This document shows, piece after piece, positions 44,779 to 55,719 of a stretch of DNA of 64,000 nt. Source of the stretch: Toxoplasma gondii ME49 (Eukaryota; Apicomplexa; Conoidasida; Eucoccidiorida; Sarcocystidae); the NCBI RefSeq assembly GCF_000006565.2, contig NC_031480.1, forward strand, positions 1,752,144 through 1,816,143, in the 5' to 3' direction. How positions within the stretch are numbered: the stretch's first letter is position 1; the number at the start of each line of letters is the position of its first letter. The notes beneath the pieces were generated by a model. The model was not told the DNA's origin. It saw nothing but the letters and a program-made list of their open reading frames with translations, and did no database searches. Position numbers and translations under genes: made by a program.

Positions 44779-47700
44779 CTGTTCGTCCCCACATACAGAG
44801 ATCAGTCTGGGCGGGACCTAATGTGAGATTCATTTACAACCGGGTGAACTGTCTCATGTGGGTCATTCCTTTGTGAGGCTGAAGCTCATGTTTCATTGGA
44901 AGATTACATTGTTACATTGCTGGTACCTGTTGGCTATGCAGATGCAAGCGTAGGCCTCTTGTGATTTTGCACTGCTTCTCTGATCATTATCCAAGCGGTT
45001 TGGCAAGTGTAGCTTACCAGCTAGCTAGCAGCACGGCATCATTCGTCTGCGCTGAAGCGGGAGCACAGTGACAGCTCACATATTTTCAATAGGATCGAAC
45101 TGCAGTTGTCATTCCTGATGGAAGCACTATAGGCTGTATCGGTCGGTGCGGTGTCCAGTCGGTCGTTAGCCCTCGCTTACCCTGTGACTGTGTGCCAATC
45201 AGTTTAAATGGGTCACAGGCCCCTTGGATACCTGAAGGCCCCTGCAGGGAGACACAGCAGAGAAGAACTGTTGAAACTAAATGAAAAAGATCGATTCTCA
45301 TTGCTTCTTGTAGCTGTCTTAGGCGCATATCTCAATTGATGCGGGCAGCTGTTCATTCGTCCGCTTCGTTAAGCTGGGATAGCAAGCAATCGCGAGCAGC
45401 GAGGTCTCTGTTCCCTGTCACTTCCCCTTTCGAGCAACGACCGAGTAACAAGTGGTATGAGGCACGTACACTAGACACAGGAATGTATGTGGCACCACCT
45501 TTGACTGTTGACAGAACTACCAGTTTATAAGAAAAACCTTATCGGATCCTGTGACTGCCTCCCCTCGGAAGCACTGCAAGACAGCCTATTCGTGGACAAC
45601 TTGGCCCACAAAAGCGGCTAAGAACAACAGTTTCTGCACACCCAAGACCTGTAGTTCGTGGGAATGCACGCTTATCGCACGCATACGAGTAAAACAGAGC
45701 TGAAACTTGTCGATGCCCGCTCACCGTGACAATTGCGTTTGGCTGAGCTGCTGGTTGCTCGGGTGGAGCGACGATTATCTCGAACAGAAGTGAGGCTGTC
45801 GAGGGGAGATCGCCGTATGTCAAGGACACCACTACTGTATATGTAACTCCAGCGATCAACTTCCCACCTGCGACGGTCGCTCTGTGGCCATCTAGACTCT
45901 CTGTGAGCAGTTCGTCCGACGGCCTTTTCTCAAAATCGCTTTTTATCTCCCACATGAAGGTGGCGTCGTCAGCGTGGGTACAGTAGCTGGCGGATACTGC
46001 CATGGTGACTGCCTCGGCAGCGTTGATGTTAAAGTTTAACGGTCCTGCCGGTTGGAGAGTTGGCGTGGCTGGGTAAGTCGCAATTTCTATTTGGACGTGG
46101 TCTGCAAGAGATTGCCAAGACAGGCTATCGGACAATCATGGACCGGGTAAGGAACCGTCGAGTGGTTTTGGAGGCATAACTGAAAAGCTGGTGGGCCTCT
46201 GTGGCTGAGTTTACGAAGCTCGACAACAGGTCATCTGTTCGACTTAGATGCGTGTGAACGCAAACCGCGAGTCAGTGTCTTCGTTCACTTGCGAGTTTCT
46301 GTCTCTGAGAATTTGAACGTGCATAGGCACTATACAGTCCGCGGAGAGCCCTGCATATTTCAGATAGAACTCTCCGTGCGTTATATCTGGAGCACATTAT
46401 AAGTATTTCGGCAGAACTTCTGGTGCAGAAAAAAGTCATTTCAAATCTGTACTAGTTTTCTAATGTTTTTTTACGTTTGGCCCTTTTGGCAGAACCACTG
46501 TCACCATACCCGTTGCTTGCCGACGGTCCGAGTTCAGGACAACGACACCAAGTCTATGTGTAAATGTGGTCGCCGCAGGTTGTCGGTTCGCTTTTGCAAG
46601 TTTATAAACCATGTCTGGAGGAATAAAGAGCTCCGTGTGATCCGACTGGCTCTCCAAGAACTTGATGTATTCCGCGGGACACTCGGCGTCAAGGCAAATC
46701 CTGTGTACCAGAGGAGACATACACATTAAGTGTGTTGATCCAGCAGCCATGTCCATGTTCAGGCATTTCAAGCATTACAAATTCGCTGGACTCATGTTTG
46801 TGAAAGACGAAACGCTGCTGAAACGGTTGTCATTGTGAATGAGTTCCTATTTTACTGCTTGCTTTTCTGCAAAGTACGGTCTTCTGCGGATCATGTTTGG
46901 GTGTCGTCTCAGCTGTACCAGTAAATGTGCAGAGTCGGGTCGTCGGTGGTACCAGCTGAGAGCACACAGGATATAAGAAAAATCCAAACACTTTGTGATG
47001 GCGAACTTTCGATTACGCATGCCTTTGGGTGGAGTTGGGTCAAAGGTCAACCTGAAGCTGCGGAATCCCGTCTGTTGCCCAACCGAAGCATGCAAGCTGT
47101 AAATCGCTACATGGGTTCTTCTGTAGCGAACTGTACAGAAAAGCGCTTACATGACGCTGTGCTGTGGACGGAAAGTCCTTCGCATGCTGTTAAGACGATA
47201 TCCTCTGGTCCCTGCAGAGACACAAGGGAAGAGTGTAAGTGCCCCATACGCCACCTGCGTATGTGAGCCGGTCGGTCCGGGTCGCAGACGGAGGCAGAGT
47301 CGGCTACACCCGAGCAGCAGACAGCAAGCTGCTCACATCCAGCAGGAGATTACTCAGAGGCAGAGAGATGTGCAGCCGTCAGTCAGCAAAGGCGGCACAC
47401 GCGAGCGTTGCCTCGATAAGTATGAATCGGACAAGCGCCGAACTGGCTTACGTTACAACAGATCTCCCCGAACCTGCCCGCATGCACAAACCCAGATTCA
47501 CTCCTGAACTATGGCTACTTTACACAACACTCTGGACTATCGCTTCTTTCTTGTTTTGTTTCCGTCCAGCATTCTGGCCATGCACGAAGCGGGGGGCACT
47601 ACTTGATTATGTGAAAATAACCGTAAATGGTGAACACATACGCTCATCGAATGTATAAGGGTACGATGGAGAAACTGAGCGTGAGCTGTCGAACAAAACA

Positions 47701-50700
47701 ATGTGACCACACAGGTGACTTAAACAGAGCCGTTGGCCTCTGGACTTACAGTCAATGATACTGATGGCGGCACAGTTCCCGCTTGATCCACCATTACGAG
47801 GAAAGCGACAGAGTTTGACAGATGTTTGGCGCCCTGGTAAAATGCTCGAGCCTCGAACGTGTACGCGAGACCACGAACAAGGCTGTTTTCTTTCGTTGTT
47901 GCGGACAGAGGTGGTGTGTCCCGATCTAGCTCGACAAGTGCGTCAAGTTTGAACGGCTGTCCATCCGGAGAAACGGACCACTCGACCTGAGCCGCTGGAC
48001 CGGTAGCGGCAGGCAAATGAGGACATTGGGCAACTGCTATTCCCATAGTGGCAGTTTGACTCGGCGCCAGTTCGAAAGATGTATCGGTGGTGGGCGATAC
48101 AGTCGGAGGTGCAAGATCTTTTGTTAGCATTATTGTCGCCGACGCTGCATCAATAACACTCACAGATCAGCATGCAACCGTCCGTCACACTCAGTAAAGA
48201 GGCATCAGTGGCTGCTTTCCGTCAAAAACTGTTTAATTTCAATGTCCTATGGTGTCTACTCCATGCTGGCTATGTTCTAGGAGTTGCACTAATGCACGAA
48301 GTTTCACGTTTCAGTGGCTCTACTTCGTCAATGGACACCATCTTCACTGCACTTGAAATGACAGTAAAACACTGCCTACTCTCGAGGCAGCTCGCACCAC
48401 AGGACGGAAAGGTGGACGCCTGGGCCAGGAAAGCTCCCACCGTTCTTTGAACCATGCACAGATGTCACCATATGCGTACGGTTCAGAGAAGATGCAGCGA
48501 GTCAACGAACTCAGTGGAGAAAAGCCAACGCTCGCGTGACTAACAGGACTGGTCGATCTCTGCTGCTTCTGGACGGCCGTCGTGACAGTCAGCCAGACCA
48601 GTCGAATCTGCAGACGCTGTGTGTGTTTTTTGTCAATATTTCTCTTGTTAGAGACGACAGGGAACTTTGAATTCATTGCCGATATGCAGACAGCTTGCGA
48701 ACCGTCGGTGTGATCGTGACGCTCCAACCAGAACTTTTTCCGAGGCTGCTTTCGGTGGCGGAAGCCGTAATATGGCCGACCTATGTTGTGGACCATGCGA
48801 ACGCGTTGCCAGTCCCCAACCACTTCCTAGAATAATGGTTTCAGTCTGCCGACAGCATCGACTGCATCCTTCATATACAGATAGACCAGGCGACTTACCA
48901 GATGCTGTTCGCATGTCCCTGTCCTGCACCTCCAGGACAATGGTGAACGTGAGGCTTTCCGCTGATGCAGGGGAGCCAAGGAGTTGCTCCACGACGGCGT
49001 AGACAATGTCGTCGGGAATGGCCAGAGCCAGTGTCTTCTCTGCTTCGGCAAGTTCCTTGATTTTTTGTGGACAGTCACTAGCGTCGCAACCCCTGGAACA
49101 GTCATGCCCAGCGTGTTAACTCCAACGTCAACGTATGTGTGTCCAGTGCTCTGTGAACCCGAACGAATTGGCCTGAGGTCTGGTCCTAAGCGGCTGCCCA
49201 AAGTCCTCCAGTGTTTCTGTCAGTGCAGATTCGGCTTCTGTGACTTGCGTTGCTGGTACTTCCCCAGAGGGCTCTCTCCCGTATATCCCGCTTGTCCAGA
49301 GTGATGATCCCCACAGCCTTCCGGGGTAATGGCCAAATACGTCGGCACATCGAACATGCAGGCAGAAATGGCTGACAGTGCAAATGCCTCTCTTCATCCT
49401 GGCGAAACAGCCATCGTTTCGACAGAGCTGAAAGTTCACAGGTACCAGCTATCTTCGTCCTACCAAAAGGCTCACCATCGGACGGTGAGGCCTGGTTCCG
49501 AGGCGGACGCTGCTTACACACCACAGGAGAACCGCACAGTTGCTATGCATTCAGCCATTTGGCCGGCGTCTGCACTGCGGCCGCCAGGGCTGTGTCCAAA
49601 AAGCCTGGAGAGCTACCGTAGGAAGTGCCACCGGGAGAATCGAGGCAGAACTGCGCTGTGTGGGCACAGTTGCCTTCTGCTGATGTAGCCCATCGACACG
49701 TTCTGCAAACCATTCCTTGGCCATGTCAGACTTGCTACAGATGAAGCTGTAACCACACGAATGCTGTGCGGTCGCTTACATGTTGTTGTGGTCGCGTCCA
49801 GATGGATTGTCTGGCATTTCCGCACTACTGTCGGGTACTGCACCACACACGAACGAAGCAGCTCTTGGTGGCTGATTGGTTTGTCTGTTTGAGAAACGAA
49901 TGTCGATTTGACGCTTCCAGCACAGTCCTCAGTCGCGGAGTAGGCGCAACGACCGCAACCCGTTAAACACTCCGTCTCTTTAAGCACACATCCCGTTCTG
50001 TCGTCTCGATTATCTCGAAGTACAAACATGCATGTCATCTATATAGGGCAACGGGGAATTAGACCGAACCTGAAGTATATAATAGATTGTACATGACTGT
50101 ATATCAGATGCTTGGGGTGGCGTTGGGCGTCTCTGCGCCGTCGGCACCCTAGAGGCCCCCGAGCTTGTTGTTTAACTCAAGGTAGGTACTGTACGGAGAG
50201 ATTCCATCTTCCTACCTGCAAATGTATTACCGGGGGAAATCCGGATGCCGGGAGGACATGAATCTCAAACGATGCGTAGGTCTTCACGCGCGTATCGTCG
50301 AGGTATGTGACGGCAACGTTCACAGTGTAATCCGCTGCCGGCTTCAAGCTGTAGGCAGGAAAGGTTCCTCTAAGAGCGTTGTTGCTCATTTGGAGGATCT
50401 GGTTCAAATCCCGCGAATCCTCCTTGGACTTGACAGTCCACCGAATGTCAAGCCCCTCGTTTTCGACCGATTCAGCGACGGCACAGAACTTCAAGTTCAC
50501 GTCCATGGTGTATGGGGCCGTGTGTGAAATTGAGGCGGCAGTCGGGGTCAGTGATGTTATGACAGGAGGTTGCAGATGGGCGGCAATGCGAGTGATGCTT
50601 GTAACTGTAAAAGACGCAGAACGTAGGCAATCAGTAATGTGTTCTGTTTGATGAACGAGTGTGAACACCTCGACTTCGAAACAAAGAAGTACTGTGAACC

Positions 50701-53700
50701 GAGCACAGAAGGGAGACAAGCTCCGTTTTTCGATAAAAGATATCTGAGCTAGGTTCTAGTGTGGAACTGGGAAAACCCACTAGAGCTCTGCCTTCCATCC
50801 CTACCAGTCGATGTCATTTTATACGAGTTTGCCAATGTCAGCTGTATCTGAAGGCGAAACGTGCTGCCGCCCGTGTTGCCACCTCGGTGTGTTTTTGCCA
50901 GTGCAAAAACTACATCAGAGCCGACAGTGAACCGAAGCATGTTCTCCTGTCGTTGTAGCAAGGTGTTGATGGCTGCATTGCAGCCAGAGAGGCACTTCCT
51001 ACAGACAATGATACAAGGCATCAACCATCCTTCCAGAGAATGAGAAAGAGCGTTGCGCTGACCGTCTCAGCGATGTTCACATCTTGAGCCACACGTTTCG
51101 AGAAAAAACACTGCCAACAATGGATGAATCTAAGTGACTACCCCCAGTGATCACATATGGTGTACATCCGCTTGAGTTGAATCTCCAGTTTCCTTTCTTC
51201 TCGCCTATCATGGTGTCGGGCATGTTGAAGAGGATCTGTCGCAGACAATATTGTATTTTTTCTGCGTCGACCACAACGATCAAATCTAAGACCCTACTAC
51301 AGCACGAAAGGGGCAAAGAGGGAAGCTCCTAGTTTTTCGTGTGCTTCCTAAGCCGTTTAAATGACAGGGCCTTTGTCTGTCAGTAGTGAATAGCCGACGT
51401 GCCATCCTGTAGGTTTTCGTGTCTGAGGTTCTCCGTACCAACTGGCTGCCAGTCTGCTGTCAGGCGCATTCGCTGCACGCATTTGCAAAAGCCGGTGCAC
51501 ATTCATACGGTCAAACGCTTTTACATTAGATACCTCAAAAGGTAAACAGGTCGTAGGGAAAAGGAAGGTATCCTTGAACAGCTTTGAGACGTTGATTTGC
51601 ACTTTTTCCGGCGCACTTATACGGTCTCATACATCTACCGGCAGCGTCAGGATGCAGGCACAGGTATGGAATAACAATCCTTTGCTTTATCGGAGAAGGT
51701 ATGTGACTCTGGTGGTGTGCATATTCTGGTGTTGCCTCTGGAATGGGCTCTGGGGTAAGCGCAAGAAGTAATGCTTTCCTTGGCGTTTCCTCAGCTATGC
51801 GACAAACCTACCTATGGAGGCAGATGCGTCAATCTGGAATGCGTCGCACGCGTCAACAGAGTCTGGCATCTGCACTCCGACCAAGCCAGTTTCCAGACGG
51901 GACAGCAGCAACTCAAAGAAAATGATCTAAGAATATCTGTTTGGTAGCCTTCTCTTGGAGTCAGCACTGGGGATCACTTCGAATGAGTCCAATCGTGCAC
52001 GAACTCCAAAAGACTCATCCTGATCAAAGAAGCTGACACATCTGCACGTGAAACCGTGTAACAGAGGCACGCGCTACTGCCGCCGTGTCATACCGGAGTA
52101 CGGGAATGAAGGCTACCGATTCACTGCTGCTCTGGAGGAAACTTTCATGTTAAGGGGTAGGCTGTATAGTGGCAAGTCAAAACCCGTGGAGATAGCAAGG
52201 CTGAACTGCGTGGCTTGTCCATCTGGAAATAATCGAGTGGAACGAAGAATCATCATGGTGGCAGGATCCAGTGAAAAGGACCGGTGAGTCATCTTTCATG
52301 GAGTAGACAGAACACGCATGACAAAACCTTCACCACCGGCAGCCGCGACTTCGAATGGTGCTCGTCTCTGAGGTCGGAACCTATCAATTCATAATAGAGG
52401 CCCTGCCACGCTGTATTCCAGGCTCTGTGAGACACTCCAGCGACACAGCATCATCACCTCCTTTGCATTTTATTATTATGTTCACCCTTCGTGCAGCGAC
52501 GAAGAGTGCCCGTCGCGAAGCAGTTCGCCTCTTACCTGAAGGTGCGCTATAGGAGAACGAGGCTTCTCGACGTCAATTTGTACAGTGGTGGATCCTTTGT
52601 AAGTGGGGGAGTCCGGGTATGACACTTCAAGAGTTATAAAGTATCGCTCGCCTGGCAAAAGTGATACTGGAGCCACAGAGACAGTGAACTGCATATCAGT
52701 CCTGTTCTCTTCAATCTCAAGAAGCTCCGTTGCCGGTCTTTGATCGTTCTCACTCCGCACCGACCACTTTACTGTCTTCTCATGCGGGGCACACGCGTAG
52801 ACTCCGATGCTAAACGAAAACCGTCTAGCGTCATTCTTTACTGTCCACACTGTGCCGTCGGCCACAGAAAAGTATGGCACGAAAGGCTTGTATTCGACAG
52901 AAGCAGCTCTTTCAACTGAAGAGGAAAGACAGAGGGATGCCAATAGCTTCTGTCTGCACTTTGGTAGGACATTCGGTGTCTCAGATGCAAAACAGCTGCT
53001 CCGAGGCTGAGACCAACAGGGTATAAATCAGGGCGAAGCAACATTCTGAGAGAAGCATGCCAGACTGCGCGACAGTTGGAGCTCTTGAACGAACTCTGAT
53101 TTTGTGGGGCAGGCAAAATGCTGATGATAGCTCGACCAGTGTTTGACGTGCGCTTTTTCATGAAAGGATTTTCACGCCGTGGTCCAGATGGGCTGTAGCT
53201 TTCCACACACGTCGTCTGTCTCCTTACAACTGCCTCGCGATTTCAGCTTTCCTCACAAAGATGTGTCGATGCTGTTACCTCCCCAGCAATAGTGTTGTGC
53301 GAGGGAACTCGTCACTAGTGGCTATTGCACGTCAGAGGTACGCTACGGCACCTCTTTTTGTTCTGCACATGCTTACAAACGCAGCATGTGTGGGCCGAAC
53401 TGATGCATTTGCAAATTCACACTGTGTTCTGCTGCTTCTTTTCTTCGTTCGCATGTCTTAGGCAAATGTTAGTTCTCAGCTGCCGCCCCGTAATGCTGAA
53501 ACGCCGTAACCGATTGCTTGTGTCTGGGCCAATTGTTTTGGCTGTCCATAAGCAAACCAATCGAACCGCCACGTGCCTGTGCCTTTGTTGATGATGCCCC
53601 AGTTGTAAGCCCAGTCCACTCTCAGAGTAAATTTGAACACTGAGAGTGACGGATCAACACGCTTTGCAGCCATTGCCGCCTCGAATATTGCTTCTCCTGG

Positions 53701-54035
53701 TACGTCGATCACCATTCCCGAATAGCCGTTTACAACCCTCTTCAGGGGTGTGGCACAATTCGGGCAGGTCCTGAAGCCACGCGAGAACCATCATACGCGG
53801 ACCACAGGAATGCATTCGAATTGAGGTGACAAGGGCTTGCGCTAGTGCGACAGTCAGGACGTGAAGGGTGGAAATTCGAAGAGAAGAGTGACAACCATTG
53901 TGTCGCTTGTAAACTTGGCGATCGCCTGCTACGGCCGGAAACATGGTATCTCACGTTGGCACGCCGACAGCAGGCGGTTGGAAATGCTTACCAGTAAAAC
54001 GACCACTTGAAGAAATCCGTCGTAGCTGGAAACAT
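43986..54035 (-). CDS. Tandem-domain protein with five repeated REJ/PKD-like exon pairs (model partial)
   Basis: Over ~10 kb of the minus strand, two exon types alternate. Type A exons (191-194 nt where both ends are visible) enter in phase 2 and leave in phase 1; they encode a C-x(3-5)-C start and a helix/strand pattern (for example PPDMVYKLAKANRQ, PDDIVYAVVEQLLGS). Type B exons (377 to about 413 nt) enter in phase 1 and leave in phase 0; they encode a beta domain with one Cys, a W-x-(V/I/S) core and an L-x-x-G-x-x-Y-T/F-x-V block (for example VRGLAYTFEARAFYQGAKH). The latter matches the general pattern of REJ/PKD-type repeats found in polycystin-like and adhesive surface proteins. A short exon at 54035-53992 joins in phase to the first A exon; it has no signal peptide, so the true 5' end is probably missing. 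The phase difference between B ends (0) and A starts (2) implies at least one more exon per unit that I could not place. No membrane helix was assigned. Confidence 0.6.
45725..46700 (-). repeat. Duplicated exon pair, unit 4 (A4 46700-46510, B4 46101-45725)
   Basis: A4 (191 nt, the same length as A5) follows ACACAG and reads ICLDAECPAEYIKFL ... PPDMVYKLAKANRQ. It ends ACGG|GTATGG. B4 (377 nt) follows TTGCAG, contains MWEIKSDFEKRPSDELL and IAGVTYTVVVSLTYGD, and ends ACG|GTGAGC. Confidence 0.65.
47750..49092 (-). repeat. Duplicated exon pair, unit 3 (A3 49092-48899, B3 48144-47750)
   Basis: A3 (194 nt) follows TTCCAG and reads GCDASDCPQKIKEL ... PDDIVYAVVEQLLGS; it ends TCTG|GTAAGT. B3 (395 nt) follows GATGCAG, contains VEWSVSPDGQPFKLD and VRGLAYTFEARAFYQG, and ends ACT|GTAAGT. 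The phase 1 junction is shared with the other units. Confidence 0.65.
50216..50998 (-). repeat. Duplicated exon pair, unit 2 (A2 50998-50805, B2 50604-50216)
   Basis: A2 (194 nt, identical in length to A3) follows CTGTAG and reads KCLSGCNAAINTLL ... STFRLQIQLTLAN; it ends ACTG|GTAGGG. B2 (389 nt) follows TTTACAG, contains IRWTVKSKEDSRDLNQIL and KPAADYTVNVAVTYLDD, and ends TTGCAG|GTAGGA. Confidence 0.65.
52536..53770 (-). repeat. Duplicated exon pair, unit 1 (A1 from 53770, B1 52915-52536)
   Basis: A1 follows GGCTTCAG and reads TCPNCATPLKRVV ... VFKFTLRV; its donor is unclear. B1 (380 nt) follows TCTTCAG, contains VKWSVRSENDQRPATELLEI and LPGERYFITLEVSYPDS, and ends CTTCAG|GTAAGA. An extra A-like block (VLDLIVVVDAEKIQYCLRQI) sits near 51.15-51.3 kb between units 1 and 2, with another open block near 51.36-51.55 kb. 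Confidence 0.55.
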
Positions 54036-54624
54036 GGTAACAAAATCCAGATGAAAATGGAACTAGGATATTGGGGGTCACACTAGCGGGTCTAGGATCA
54101 TTCCCACTGCCTTTGGCGTTTTTCTAGAAAGGATGCCGACCCCTATTCATGCGTTTGGGCGGCTATGCGTCTTACAGTTGATGGACCTAGTCAACATTGA
54201 AAACCGTAGTTTTCGCAAGCGATCACTCTGACTTACTGGACAACTCGAATCGTGTATCTTGGCAATAAGACCCAAGACGACTCTGCCCCTATACACAAGC
54301 GAACAAACACGGTCTCATCTCTGGCACTACATTTCCGTGTTTCATGAGGCCAATTTATGCCCCGTTTTTCTTCTTTAAAAGGGTGTAGGACTGCGTATAA
54401 GGCATATTAGTCTAGAGCAACCGTGCGCACGAACACATGCTTAAGAAACAAAACGGACGGTGTCTCCTGTCCGCTAAGTAGTGGCGATGAAACGAGAGCG
54501 GCTGCGCCAGATCCACATTCACGCTTTTAAATAAGCGAAACGATATTTGTGCTATTACCGCAAAAAAACATCAGGTCACCGAACTGCCCCAAGTTTTTTT
54601 CAGCGCTAATTCCAGACCAAGCAA
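54036..54624. other. Intergenic, no coding signal seen
   Basis: No frame longer than 60 codons lies fully within this interval and no splice-bounded block resembles the A or B exons. It probably holds the 3' end of the minus-strand single-exon gene and 5' sequence or introns of the tandem-domain gene. Confidence 0.4.
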
Positions 54625-55719
54625 TCAGGCGTCACCAGGTATCATCGGTATGTCCTGAATCAAGAAGACAGTTTTTTCACCTACTACTAGGATGGGGGGA
54701 TCAACGAAAAGGCCTTGCGCCTCGAAGCGACCACAGGACGTTCCACGGTCTGCTTTACAGTTTCCTATTCCGTCTTCCGTCGCAGGTATCAGCTGTGCTC
54801 CTGGAAAAACACGTTCTTCCTCTGCAGCTGACAGCCGCCTCGGAGGCGCTCCCGGTAGTTTTAGTCCCGGGAGGCTGCTGTGCAGCATCTGAAATTCGGT
54901 GGCGTCATTATGTTTTGCCACGCACTTCTGTCTTCTGTAGAAATACAATGGCGTTATGTAGTCAGCAGTTGCCTTCGACACTTCCCAAACCGCCGGGCAA
55001 ACAAGGAGAGCGCCTCCACCAAGACTATATAAATGGTCATTGCCTCTGCGAGACCTCTGGCAACTGTCTACAACAGCCCTAGCAGTATGTTTGCTACTCG
55101 CGGGAAGGTCAGTGAAGCTAATTTCGGATGATTCGTGCAAAGGGTGGGTCTTCTTGTGGCCAGGATACAGTAGAAGGTCTAACACCCCCGAAGAACCCAC
55201 TTTTGCGCAAGGTTCTGAAAAGCAGCTGGTCGTGGTGGTTTCTGAGACGGAGAGCATGCCCTGTGCGTCATGTGCAGAGAGCGAAATCCTGATAGTATCT
55301 TCACGCAGGACGCTAGTGTCTTCATGTCTAAACCTCGAGGAAGAACCGAAGAAAGCCATAACATGTCGGAACTCATTGCCGATGCTGAACGACCTGCCAA
55401 GCAGTTCCAAGTCAGACAGCGGGGCTAGCCTGGACGAGAAGCACTTTTTGTCAAGAGAGCAAAACCATGACTTGAACTGTCCACTTCGGGCAGTGAGGCG
55501 AGCGTTGCCTGGAAACCTGTTTTTAATGACAAAGGGCTGCGAAAAAGAGGGAAGGAGAGAGCCATGGCCGCTCGCGGCGTTCCCAACGGGCTTGTTTTCG
55601 TTGGAAGTAAGACCTTCAGTAACACTGTTTACGAAGCAAACTACCAGGGTAATGCACGCCTCCAACAGGACTCCGGAGAAAATCAAGATGACGCATGAGA
55701 CTCTAAAACGGAAATTCAT
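54625..55719 (-). CDS. Single-exon secreted or type II signal-anchor protein (hypothetical)
   Basis: ATG at 55719 (GCCACAATGAA context) opens a 364-residue frame. Residues about 7-31 are hydrophobic (SCVILIFSGVLLEACITLVVCFV) after a basic start (MNFRFR), so this is a signal peptide or a signal anchor. The rest has no further clear membrane helix. It is Ser-rich with scattered Cys (WFCSLDKKCF, DSCQRSRR, RRQKCVAKH, NCKADRGTSCGRF) that could form disulfides in a secreted domain. It ends VFLIQDIPMIPGDA. Intronless secreted genes of this size are common in coccidian lineage-specific families. I do not recognise the family. Confidence 0.65.
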   Translation of the reverse strand: MNFRFRVSCVILIFSGVLLEACITLVVCFVNSVTEGLTSNENKPVGNAASGHGSLLPSFSQPFVIKNRFPGNARLTARSGQFKSWFCSLDKKCFSSRLAPLSDLELLGRSFSIGNEFRHVMAFFGSSSRFRHEDTSVLREDTIRISLSAHDAQGMLSVSETTTTSCFSEPCAKVGSSGVLDLLLYPGHKKTHPLHESSEISFTDLPASSKHTARAVVDSCQRSRRGNDHLYSLGGGALLVCPAVWEVSKATADYITPLYFYRRQKCVAKHNDATEFQMLHSSLPGLKLPGAPPRRLSAAEEERVFPGAQLIPATEDGIGNCKADRGTSCGRFEAQGLFVDPPILVVGEKTVFLIQDIPMIPGDA

